Shown piece by piece: positions 52,784-60,345 of a stretch of DNA of 64,000 bases (position 1 is the stretch's first letter; each line of letters opens with the position of its first letter). Origin of the DNA: Xanthobacteraceae bacterium (lineage in GTDB: Bacteria > Pseudomonadota > Alphaproteobacteria > Rhizobiales > Xanthobacteraceae). The stretch is from positions 1 to 64,000 of the forward strand of contig JASHOR010000046.1 of NCBI GenBank assembly GCA_030041005.1. Direction: 5' to 3'. The notes beneath the pieces are model-generated. The model ran no database searches. It had not been told where the DNA came from and saw only the letters and a program-made list of their open reading frames with translations. A program made the position numbers and the translations under genes.

Positions 52784-53743
52784 CTATCCTGTCTTCCCTG
52801 CGGCCGTACGACCGAACGATTCATCGATGATCGCGCGAAGACGGTCCATTGTCTCGGACGATGGCGGAGTGAAATCCTCCAATTCGTAAACCTTGCCCAG
52901 GAATCCGTACTTGGTCTCGCCATAACGGTGATACGGCAACAATTGGTAATCGACGACGTTTTTGTGGGGACGGATGAAAGCCAGCACTGAACGGATATGT
53001 TCCTCGTCGTCATTCACGCCGGGAATGATAGGCGTGCGGGCGATGAACGTCTTGTCCGGAAATGTCTCATAAGCCTTTTTGAAATTCGCTAGAATTCGCG
53101 TGTTGTCCGCGCCAACCCACTTCTTGTGCCGAATGGGATCGGTCAACTTATGATCATGCAGCACGGTGTCGACGTGAGGCAGCACCTCTTCCATGAACGC
53201 CCATGGCACGTTTCCTGCTGTCTCGATGGCAGTATTGATTCCGCGTTCGTGCGCCTCGGCAAGAAGCGCGGTGCTGAAATCAGGCTGCAGCAGGCATTCA
53301 CCGCCGCTCAGGGTGACGCCGCCGCCGGACTCTCGATAAAAGGCGCTGTCCTGCTCCACTTCGTCGAGGACTTGATCAACTGTCATCTCCTGTCCAAACA
53401 AGTAGAGCGCTCCAGTCGGACAGACTGATGTGGTTTCCTCACCGCATCCCTGGGCCAAGTCCCAGTTGATGTGTACGCGATCATCCGGCCCGTCGAGGAC
53501 ATACATGGCTCCTTCGGGAGCGGGTGGCTGCAGGCACTTTCCGCATGCCTTTTTTCCGATACACTTGTTGATGTCGTAGGCAAGCTCCGGTCTCTGCCCG
53601 ATGCTCTCGGGATTGCAGCACCACTTGCAGCGCAGCGAACAGAATTTGAGAAAGACGGTCGTCCGGATACCGGGGCCATCGTTGGTGCAAAAGTGCTGGA
53701 TGTTCAGCACCAAACCCTTTTGGTTCGGGGTGGCTTGACTCAT
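52784..53743 (-). CDS. Glycyl-radical enzyme activating protein (radical SAM)
   Basis: The 319-aa product is a GRE activase. The opening HFCTNDGPGIRTTVFLKF is typical. The radical SAM cluster motif is C-x3-C-x2-C (Cys35, 39, 42), and GGGVTLSGGECLLQPDF matches the GGExxP region. Between residues 61 and 108 lies a ferredoxin-like insert with only five Cys (61, 67, 70, 100, 108) rather than eight, so probably one auxiliary cluster at most. It uses SAM and one electron to make the glycyl radical on the enzyme encoded at 55898. Start ATG has a GAGGTG ribosome site. Confidence 0.93.
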   Translation of the reverse strand: MSQATPNQKGLVLNIQHFCTNDGPGIRTTVFLKFCSLRCKWCCNPESIGQRPELAYDINKCIGKKACGKCLQPPAPEGAMYVLDGPDDRVHINWDLAQGCGEETTSVCPTGALYLFGQEMTVDQVLDEVEQDSAFYRESGGGVTLSGGECLLQPDFSTALLAEAHERGINTAIETAGNVPWAFMEEVLPHVDTVLHDHKLTDPIRHKKWVGADNTRILANFKKAYETFPDKTFIARTPIIPGVNDDEEHIRSVLAFIRPHKNVVDYQLLPYHRYGETKYGFLGKVYELEDFTPPSSETMDRLRAIIDESFGRTAAGKTG

Positions 53744-53752
53744 AATCGCACC

Positions 53753-54946
53753 TCAGTCGCCAAGGGAAATGCCCAGCGCGCGGGCGATCTGCACGAACTC
53801 GCTATTCGCCGGCACAGTCCTGACTTTGTTGATCGTTTCGGCGAGCGGAACGAACTTCAGATCTGGCGGCTGAAAGGCGACCATCACCCCGCTTTGGCCA
53901 CTGTCCAGAGCTCGGACCGCGGCCGCACCGTAGCCAAGCCCGAGTTGCCGGTCGACCGCAGTTGGCGCTCCCCCGCGGACCAACTGACCGAGGACAACGG
54001 GGAAGGTTTCGTGGTCAGTCAGCTTCTGTAATTTCAAGGCCACCGTCTCGGCAGCCAGCCCTGATCGCTCGATAACCCGGGCGCCCTCGCCAAATCGCGG
54101 ATCCGAGAGCGGCGACAAGCTCTTTCTGAGACCGTGTTCCTGCAAATTTTGCGAACTGTCGGCTGACGATGCATCGTCGTTTTTCGGTATCGCACCTTCT
54201 GCCACGACGACCAACGAGGGTCTTCGTCCCGCTTTCTCATCCTCCCGCAACTTGGCTGCCGCCTCGCGCAGGTCATAGGGGATTTCGGGGATCAGTACGA
54301 CGTCTGCGCAAACCGCCATTCCCGACTGCAACGCGAGCCATCCGGCCTGGTGGCCGAGAACTTCCACCACCGCGATCCGATGGACATCGCGGGCGGCTGT
54401 GCGGATACGCGCCAGGGTCTCCGTCGTGTAGCTGAGTGCGCTATTGTAGCCGAACGACAGGGCCGTGACGCTTATATCGTTCTCGACCGATTTGGGAACG
54501 CAGACCGTGCGGAGCCCCTTTCGGCTCAACTTGAAGGCGACGCTCAGCGCGTGCATGCCGGTGAGCGCACTGCCACCGACAACGGAAATGACCGCATCGA
54601 TCTTCTCGGCGCGGATTTTCTCCAGCAGCTCGTCAGAACGATCCACTTCCTCCACGAAGTTTTCCGCATTGATGGTGCGGAATCGGAACGGATCGGTTCG
54701 TGCCGCAGTTCCAAGTATGCTGCCATCGCTCCCAATGAGATTTTCGATGACATTCGGACTAAGCCTGACGAGCCCGCCCTCAGGATAGTTTTCCCGAGTC
54801 ATGAGGCCATCATAGCCATCATAGATGCCCACGACTTCCAAACCGAGGTTGCTCGCGGAAAGCACTGCGCCTGCCACCACAGCATTGAGCCCCGGCACGT
54901 AGCCACCGCCGCTATTGATTGCTATGCGATGCAATGATGTCTCCAT
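53753..54946 (-). CDS. Phosphofructokinase-family (PfkA) protein with altered catalytic residues
   Basis: From 54946 (METSLHRIAINSGGGYVPGL) the product is 397 aa and aligns by eye to ATP-PfkA over its length. Key positions differ. GGDGS, where Asp binds Mg-ATP, reads GGSAL (124-128). The catalytic PKTIDND reads PKSVEND (151-157), so the base Asp is Glu155. MGR reads LGH (His199). The sugar-phosphate region IPEIPYDL and VVVAEGA are kept. It is unlikely to be an ordinary F6P kinase; it may phosphorylate a different substrate or be regulatory. It lies 9 bases before the GRE activase gene. Confidence 0.85.
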   Translation of the reverse strand: METSLHRIAINSGGGYVPGLNAVVAGAVLSASNLGLEVVGIYDGYDGLMTRENYPEGGLVRLSPNVIENLIGSDGSILGTAARTDPFRFRTINAENFVEEVDRSDELLEKIRAEKIDAVISVVGGSALTGMHALSVAFKLSRKGLRTVCVPKSVENDISVTALSFGYNSALSYTTETLARIRTAARDVHRIAVVEVLGHQAGWLALQSGMAVCADVVLIPEIPYDLREAAAKLREDEKAGRRPSLVVVAEGAIPKNDDASSADSSQNLQEHGLRKSLSPLSDPRFGEGARVIERSGLAAETVALKLQKLTDHETFPVVLGQLVRGGAPTAVDRQLGLGYGAAAVRALDSGQSGVMVAFQPPDLKFVPLAETINKVRTVPANSEFVQIARALGISLGD

Positions 54947-55013
54947 GAGTGGATCTCTCTTAGGGGCTTGCCGGTCTTCGACCTCCCGATGCGCATCGTT
55001 GGGGTATAGCTTG

Positions 55014-55832
55014 CTACCCCGCTTTGGCTCGAAGTTCTTCCATACGCTTGCGAACGATGGGGCGCAGATCCTCGCCATAGCCGGTCATCACGCCCCCATC
55101 GACGTCGAGCAACTGCCCTGTCACCATGTCCGCATTGTCGCTTGCGAAATAGATGACTGCGCCGCCGATATCGTCAGGGGTGCACCAGCGGCCGAGGGGG
55201 ACTAGCCGCTTGGTCACCATTTCGCGGTACTCGGGTGTCGTCCCTGCTTCTGCAAGCGGCGTCAATGTCGCGCCGGGGCAGATCGCGTTGACGGTGATGT
55301 GACTCTCTGCCAGCTCCCATGCAAGATGCAGCGTCAGCCCCACGCCGCCATGCTTGGAAGCCGTATAATCCGCACTTCCGAAGAACGTCATCCGACGGCC
55401 GGCCAGCGAATTGATATTGATGATTCGCCCCTTATTGTGATTCATCATGACCGGGATGACTGCCTGACAGCAAAGAAAGACACCTTTCAGGTTGACTCCG
55501 AGCACGCGGTCCCATTGCTTCTCGGGGATATCTTTCAGAAGCATTGGCGAGGATTCGATCCCCGCGTTGTTGACCAGGATGTCGACCGTTCCAAACTTAG
55601 CGACCGTTGCGGCAACCATCGCGTCGATCTCGGCCTTCTTAGTAACGTCCGCCTTGAACGCCAGCGCCTTGCCGCCGCCGGACTCGATGGTTTTCACCAC
55701 GCCTTGGGCGTTCTCGAAGTTCATGTCGTTGACCACGACGTTCGCCCCTGCGCGTGCAACGGCAAGTGCGATCCCCTCCCCGATTCCTCGGCCCGCACCT
55801 GTGATGATTGCGGTCTTACCCTTAAGCTCCAT
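55014..55832 (-). CDS. SDR-family dehydrogenase with canonical active site
   Basis: The 272-aa product has TGAGRGIGEGIALAVA (NAD(P) loop), NNAGIESSP, the active-site Ser and Tyr-x3-Lys in GSADYTASKHGG, and VTGQLLDVDGG at the C-end. It is a working classical SDR, for example an alcohol or 3-hydroxyacyl dehydrogenase. Placed directly behind the GRE gene (65 bases), it probably reduces or oxidises the GRE product, such as an aldehyde or ketone. The start has AAGGAG within a CTCCTTAAGGAG palindrome (55841-55852). Confidence 0.93.
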   Translation of the reverse strand: MELKGKTAIITGAGRGIGEGIALAVARAGANVVVNDMNFENAQGVVKTIESGGGKALAFKADVTKKAEIDAMVAATVAKFGTVDILVNNAGIESSPMLLKDIPEKQWDRVLGVNLKGVFLCCQAVIPVMMNHNKGRIININSLAGRRMTFFGSADYTASKHGGVGLTLHLAWELAESHITVNAICPGATLTPLAEAGTTPEYREMVTKRLVPLGRWCTPDDIGGAVIYFASDNADMVTGQLLDVDGGVMTGYGEDLRPIVRKRMEELRAKAG

Positions 55833-55897
55833 GTCGAATACTCCTTAAGGAGAATCCACTTCTCGAGCACCCAGAGCACTGAAAACGAAGCAGACGC

Positions 55898-58438
55898 TCA
55901 ATGCGCCATCTCCTCCTCTGTTCGCGCGATGATCTCCGCCTGCTGCATCGGCGAAAGGTCCACGAAGAACGCCGAGTAGCCGGCGATTCGGACGATGAGG
56001 TCGCGGTACTTCATGGGGTCCTTCTGGGCCGCGAGCAGCGTCCGCTTGTTGATTATGTTGAACTGGATGTGCCAGAGCTTAAGCTCACACCAAGTGCGAA
56101 TGACCTGCATAAGCCGCCGGGTCCCGTCCTCGCCGGCCACGGTTGAGGGCGTGAACTTCATGTTGATCAGATCGGCGCCCTTCTCCTTGTAGGCGCCGCA
56201 GCGTGCCCGGGCCATTGAGTGCAAGGCCGTCGTTGGGCCTTTCACGTCCATGCCGTGGGACGCGGAGATCCCCTCGGACAAGTATTCGGGGTTGGGACGG
56301 CCATTCGGGGTGGCCCACACCGCCCTGCCCATGGGAACGTGAGCGGTAACCGGAACCGATCGCTGCATGTAGTACTGGTTCGCGCGGACGTGATACCGAC
56401 GGGCGCATTCGAGCTGGATACGCTCGATCTCCCAGCCGATGGCATCAACCCACTCGATGCCATTGCCGTATTTGGGGGCGTTCAGGCACAGTTGTCGGAT
56501 CGCTTCCTTCCCCTCCCAGTTCCTCTCTAGCGCGTCCAGCAGTGCGTCCCAGGTGAGCTGCTTCGTGTCGTAGATGAGATGCTTGATCGCCGCCAGAGAA
56601 TCGATAGCCGTGCCCTTGCCCACCGTTTCAAGGCAGGGCAAATCGATGGACCCAGGGATGAATTCGCCGTGCCGGTGCAGGTCGATGCACTCCTTCATGG
56701 CCAGGTCATGGAGCATCGACGCCATCGGAGCGGCGAAGAAGTGCGGCTTCAGCGTTACCGCCACGCACTGCTGAATCATGACATGCTTCGTGAAGTGCTC
56801 AAGCTGCGCACAGAACGCTCTCCATAGGTCCTCGTAGGTCGCGAACTTCTTGGGGTCTCCGGTCTTGAGGCCGAATTGCTCGTCCTTCCAAACCTTGCTC
56901 TTGCCGTCCCGCAGCGCCATCTCGACGACAGCTCCGAGATTAGTTCCGGTGTTACCTGTGACCTGGGTCTCGCGGTTTACCAGGCGCGATTCGCAGCAGC
57001 CCGAACATGCGTAATCCAGAGCCTCGGGCACAGTCGCGCCGTTGCTCAGATAAAACGGCACGATGTTCTCATCGTTGACGACCTTGGGACGTCCTGTGCC
57101 GTCCTTGACGGCCTCAGCCACTGCGTGCAGGAAGCGGTCCGGGGTGTTTGCGTATATCCGAACTGTTATTTCAGGATAAGTGCAGGGCAGAGGCCGCGCG
57201 GACTCGAGAATCACGTAGGACAGCTCATTCGTGGCATCCAGGCCATCGGCGGTTTGCCCGCCAATCGTGACCGGCTCGAAGTGCGCGAATCCCTCCATAC
57301 TTGCCGCCGCGGACGGCGACAATTTCACTTCCGTGCTCTGCCACATGTTCAGCCAGACGCACTGGAGCAACTCCTCGGCGGACTCCCTCGTGATCCGACC
57401 GTCGGCAAGGTCCTTCTGATAGTAGGGGTACAAGTACTGGTCCATTCTCCCCATACTGACCTGCCCGCCGATGTTCTGCTCGAGCCGCGAGAACATCTGC
57501 GTGAACCACTGTGATTGGACGGCCTCGCGGAAGGTTCGCGCCGGGTTCTCGGGAACCCAGGCGCACGCCTCGGCGATTTCCTGCAGTTCGTTCTTCCGCT
57601 GTTGATCGTTCTCCCTGGAGGCCATGTCTGCCGCGAGCCGGCCGTACCTCATCGCCAAGGTCATCATCGCATCGCAAACGATGATCACCGATTCAAGGAA
57701 TGGCATTTTCTGGACGACATCGTACGGGTGTTCCAGCGCAGCCAGCTTGGCCCGGGCCTCGTCGCGGATGCCCTTGCAGCCGCGGGTAAGGATTTTCCCA
57801 AAATCGTGCGCCCAATTCTGCGAGTGCCGCCACGCGCCCGTGCACATCAGCATTCCGGTCTGCACTGAGATGTTGTTCGGATCCGGCCCGTAGATGAGGT
57901 GCCGCGTTTCTTCCGGCAGCGCCTTGATGAATGCAGGGGTGAAATCACGGCCATTCCAGTACGGGAACAGGACTTCCTCAATTACCTTGCCGTCTTCCGC
58001 CAGCACGGTAACTGAACTAGACGGGATCGATCCTTGCCCTTTCTTGTCCTTGACCGCCTTGAAAACTCCCAAGGCCTCCTTCATCAGACTGCCGTCGAGT
58101 TCACCGTAGACGAGGCCGTAGCGGCCGAACCAGGTGTTGGGCCTGCCGACGATAAGTTCGTCAGCAAAGATGGTGACCGCGATATTCTCAGCTATGTGCT
58201 TGAGAGCCTTAGCCCAGCGCAATACGAGCGGCTGGCCCTCCGTCGTCTTGAACGATTCGGTGAACAGGACCGTACGGTCCAGTGTCAGCCTGGGGTCGCC
58301 GTAGTTCCGAATCAGCTCGATCATTCGCAGGATCCGCTCGCTTACGTTTTCATGCAGAGCCTTCTTCCCGCTCTCTATGGCGCGTTCCTGCGCAGACAAC
58401 GGGTTTGGGTCAGCGAGTTTCACAGCTGCCTTGGCCAT
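55898..58438 (-). CDS. Glycyl radical enzyme (C-x-E dehydratase/lyase class), substrate unknown
   Basis: From 58438 (GGGAGG upstream) the product is 846 aa, normal for GREs. The C-terminal glycyl radical motif is VRIAGYSAFF with radical Gly820. The active-site loop is ACSGCCES (477-484): Cys481 is the likely thiyl residue and Glu483 the +2 glutamate of C-x-E dehydratases/lyases such as glycerol/propanediol dehydratase, choline or isethionate lyase. It lacks the Cys-Cys of pyruvate formate-lyase in normal context. The residue between Cys and Glu is Cys482 rather than Val. Oxygen destroys such enzymes, so anaerobic expression is expected. It begins a leftward gene set with SDR, PFK-like, activase, reductase and ferredoxin. 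Confidence 0.93.
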   Translation of the reverse strand: MAKAAVKLADPNPLSAQERAIESGKKALHENVSERILRMIELIRNYGDPRLTLDRTVLFTESFKTTEGQPLVLRWAKALKHIAENIAVTIFADELIVGRPNTWFGRYGLVYGELDGSLMKEALGVFKAVKDKKGQGSIPSSSVTVLAEDGKVIEEVLFPYWNGRDFTPAFIKALPEETRHLIYGPDPNNISVQTGMLMCTGAWRHSQNWAHDFGKILTRGCKGIRDEARAKLAALEHPYDVVQKMPFLESVIIVCDAMMTLAMRYGRLAADMASRENDQQRKNELQEIAEACAWVPENPARTFREAVQSQWFTQMFSRLEQNIGGQVSMGRMDQYLYPYYQKDLADGRITRESAEELLQCVWLNMWQSTEVKLSPSAAASMEGFAHFEPVTIGGQTADGLDATNELSYVILESARPLPCTYPEITVRIYANTPDRFLHAVAEAVKDGTGRPKVVNDENIVPFYLSNGATVPEALDYACSGCCESRLVNRETQVTGNTGTNLGAVVEMALRDGKSKVWKDEQFGLKTGDPKKFATYEDLWRAFCAQLEHFTKHVMIQQCVAVTLKPHFFAAPMASMLHDLAMKECIDLHRHGEFIPGSIDLPCLETVGKGTAIDSLAAIKHLIYDTKQLTWDALLDALERNWEGKEAIRQLCLNAPKYGNGIEWVDAIGWEIERIQLECARRYHVRANQYYMQRSVPVTAHVPMGRAVWATPNGRPNPEYLSEGISASHGMDVKGPTTALHSMARARCGAYKEKGADLINMKFTPSTVAGEDGTRRLMQVIRTWCELKLWHIQFNIINKRTLLAAQKDPMKYRDLIVRIAGYSAFFVDLSPMQQAEIIARTEEEMAH

Positions 58439-58610
58439 TCGATTCCTCCCTTTAGTCCTTGCAGTGCTCACGGCCAGTCGAGCGAGCGAGATCACCGGTA
58501 AAACCTACACCTACCCCATACCCCCTGAACCATTCGCGGCTGACAATCAGGCGCGTTGGAGTTGAAGCCTCGACCGTCGTGAATTGACGATCAACCGCGC
58601 TCGGCAATGC

Positions 58611-58646
58611 CGGGTTCCTTGGCTTGCTCGGGTTCCTTGGCTTGCT
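58611..58646. repeat. Perfect 18-bp tandem duplication upstream of the GRE gene
   Basis: CGGGTTCCTTGGCTTGCT occurs twice head to tail (58611-58628 and 58629-58646). Confidence 0.92.
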
Positions 58647-58783
58647 CTCCGACTCTGTTTGTCGACCAGCGGAGTGTGGCGGCCATTCAATCGACCGCTA
58701 TCGCTCTTCAGGCTCGTAGCGAGAGACAGCAAGGGCACGGCGCATTCGGTTGTCTTTGCTATGCGATCAAAGCGATCCGAGAC

Positions 58784-58797
58784 TTGATCTGGGTCAA
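58784..58797. promoter_or_regulatory. FNR/FixK-type box upstream of the GRE gene set
   Basis: TTGATCTGGGTCAA fits the FNR/FixK consensus TTGAY-N4-RTCAA at every fixed position. It lies 346 bases upstream of the GRE start codon and just downstream of the epimerase gene's end. An oxygen-responsive regulator here would suit an oxygen-sensitive enzyme. Assignment is by motif and context only. Confidence 0.5.
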
Positions 58798-58845
58798 AGA
58801 GCGCATTGGGCGAGCATCACGTTGTCGTGACGACCAGCGTCACCT

Positions 58846-59805
58846 TCAGTGGCTGACTGGAACAGAAGAAAAACTCTCGATGATCCGCTCAAGATCGTGT
58901 CGGTGCCGCCATCCCCATTCGGCGCGCGCATGGAGATCATCGAACGGCTGTCCACCGACGGCGTCCACGAGCGCTGAAATGCGCGGAATGACATTGAAAT
59001 CGAGTTTCGAGCTGGGAAATTTGGCTTTTACAGCATTTACCAATTCCCCGGCAGTCGGCGCGGGTACCGGGCCAAGAATAGTGTAGTTCACAGTCTTGAT
59101 TACGTCCGACGGGGCAACTGCCAACTCGTAAAATGCTCTTGCGGCATCAGCGACATGCATGACCGGGATACGAACGTGCGGTTCCACATAGATCGAGTAT
59201 GGCCGCCCCTGCACGCTTTCCTCTATCGCCTTGTTGAAATACTCGAGATAACCGTGCGTCGTCGTCCCCGGTCCATTCACGTTGGGCAGCCGAAGGCCGC
59301 GATAGTCGAGGCCGTAAAGGCGCCGGTAGCAGAGGCCGAGATTTTCCGAGAAGAGCTTTGCGGCCGCATAGATCGTATCGGGCCGCGTCCCTGAATAGTC
59401 ATCGATGGTCGAATGCCTTTCTTTTGGTGCCCCACCGAATACGCTCATGGAGCTCGCAAAAATGACCTGCCGAGCCCCGAACAATCGGGCCGCTTCAAGC
59501 ACATGGTAGGTGCCGAGACCGTTGGAACGGATGCCCGCTTCCGGATCGTCGTCGCATGCAGGGGCAAGCATTGCGCCGATGTGAAAGATGGTTTGCGGCC
59601 TGCATTTTTCCACCAAACGCAGCACGTCGGTGAAGATACCTAGATCGGCGCGGGCAATCTCTAGACGATCGCGCAATGCTTCAAGATTGCGGTAGCGTCC
59701 AGATATGTTGCTAACGATGACTTTTCCTACGCCTCGTTCGAGCAGCAATCGGACGAGATGGGAACCGATAAACCCAGTGCCGCCGGTGACCAGTACGACG
59801 TCCAA
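58846..59805 (-). CDS. NAD-dependent epimerase/dehydratase (extended SDR)
   Basis: The 319-aa product begins at a TTG codon (59805) behind a perfect AAAAGGAGG ribosome site. It has the extended SDR loop LVTGGTGFIGSHLVRLL, the Tyr-x3-Lys pair in DTIYAAAKLFSENLG and FHIGAMLAP. It resembles GalE-like L-threonine-3-dehydrogenase/epimerases more than nucleotide-sugar dehydratases, but the substrate is uncertain. It is upstream of and in the same direction as the GRE gene (407 bases apart). A palindromic repeat lies just upstream of its ribosome site. Confidence 0.88.
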   Translation of the reverse strand: MDVVLVTGGTGFIGSHLVRLLLERGVGKVIVSNISGRYRNLEALRDRLEIARADLGIFTDVLRLVEKCRPQTIFHIGAMLAPACDDDPEAGIRSNGLGTYHVLEAARLFGARQVIFASSMSVFGGAPKERHSTIDDYSGTRPDTIYAAAKLFSENLGLCYRRLYGLDYRGLRLPNVNGPGTTTHGYLEYFNKAIEESVQGRPYSIYVEPHVRIPVMHVADAARAFYELAVAPSDVIKTVNYTILGPVPAPTAGELVNAVKAKFPSSKLDFNVIPRISALVDAVGGQPFDDLHARAEWGWRHRHDLERIIESFSSVPVSH

Positions 59806-59837
59806 TGTCGGAACCTCCTTTTGCGCACAAACCGACG

Positions 59838-59949
59838 TTCTTCGGAATCGAAGGACACCAGCAACTTATTGATCTCGTGTGGCTTTGGTTCAGAAATCCG
59901 CATGACGCGGTCGCGGCAGAAATGATGCGCACTTCTGAACCGCCACACT
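59838..59949 (-). repeat. Bimodular repeat, half of module 2 plus full module 1
   Basis: TTCTTCGGAATCGAAGGACA corresponds to the inner half of module 2. The linker CAGCAACTTATTGATCTCGT and module 1 (GTGTGGCTTTGGTTCAGAA... to ...TTCTGAACCGCCACACTAG) follow. It lies about 20 bases upstream of the epimerase gene's ribosome site. Confidence 0.85.
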
Positions 59950-60032
59950 AGCGTCTAACAGGGCATGGGAGTGGACCATTCTTGCAATCACCCTCCGATT
60001 GACCTCGCCGGACACATATATTGAATTCCCAT

Positions 60033-60058
60033 TTTGATCTTAATCTTTGATCTTAATC
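60033..60058. repeat. 13-bp tandem duplication that builds a second near-FNR site
   Basis: TTTGATCTTAATC occurs twice head to tail (60033-60045 and 60046-60058). The second copy, with the following AA, forms the perfect FNR-type palindrome at 60047-60060. The first copy forms an imperfect one (TTGATCTTAATCTT). Confidence 0.9.
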
Positions 60059-60060
60059 AA
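60047..60060. promoter_or_regulatory. Perfect FNR/FixK/Anr-type box
   Basis: TTGATCTTAATCAA matches TTGAT-N4-ATCAA exactly. It lies 242 bases before the epimerase start and 286 bases before the GH15 start, with a palindromic repeat on each side, so either or both genes could be under oxygen-responsive control. Binding is inferred from the motif. Confidence 0.6.
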
Positions 60061-60133
60061 AGCGGGAACTTGGTCTTCTTCGAGTAATCTTATTTTGCAA
60101 TCGAAGTGCAGATGCAGATGGCGAAGTTCAGCT

Positions 60134-60214
60134 AGTGTGGCTTTGGTTCAGAAGCCCGCATGACGAGGTCGCGGGGTCGCGGCAGGAATGATGCGGACTT
60201 CTGAACCGCCACAC
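60134..60214 (-). repeat. Bimodular repeat, module 1 only
   Basis: AGTGTGGCTTTGGTTCAGAA... to ...TTCTGAACCGCCACAC is module 1 in the inverted orientation, with an 8-base duplication (GTCGCGGG/GTCGCGGC) in the loop. Confidence 0.85.
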
Positions 60215-60345
60215 GAGGTCGAAATTGACGCGGCTGCTGAAAATCACAAATGACCGCAAAAACTTTATTCCACCAAGGTGCCAGGGAATGCTGAACAATG
60301 AATGTTGCCGGAAGGCGTTGATCCCTACCAAGGGAGCAAAACACA

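Larger units (their letters stand above)
58439..58845. other. GRE upstream region with tandem repeat and FNR/FixK-type box
   Basis: This region between the epimerase gene and the GRE gene holds an 18-bp perfect tandem duplication (58611-58646) and an FNR/FixK-like box (58784-58797), both listed separately. If the box drives the GRE gene, the mRNA leader would be about 300 bases. No open frame here looks real. Confidence 0.5.
59806..60345. other. Divergent spacer with two repeat copies and an FNR box
   Basis: The spacer between the leftward epimerase gene and the rightward GH15 gene contains repeat copies at 59838-59949 and 60134-60214. Between them is an AT-rich piece carrying a 13-bp tandem repeat and a perfect FNR-type palindrome. 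It is one of the most AT-rich stretches of the window. No gene is supported. Confidence 0.6.

Noticed and set aside
55841-55852. CTCCTTAAGGAG palindrome as an operator between the GRE and SDR genes
   Set aside because: Its right-reading half is the SDR gene's Shine-Dalgarno sequence; a short palindrome around AAGGAG is expected often enough by chance.
58584-58594. TTGACGATCAA as a further FNR box
   Set aside because: The half-sites are separated by only three bases after TTGA, whereas FNR/FixK sites need TTGA-N6-TCAA. The spacing is wrong.
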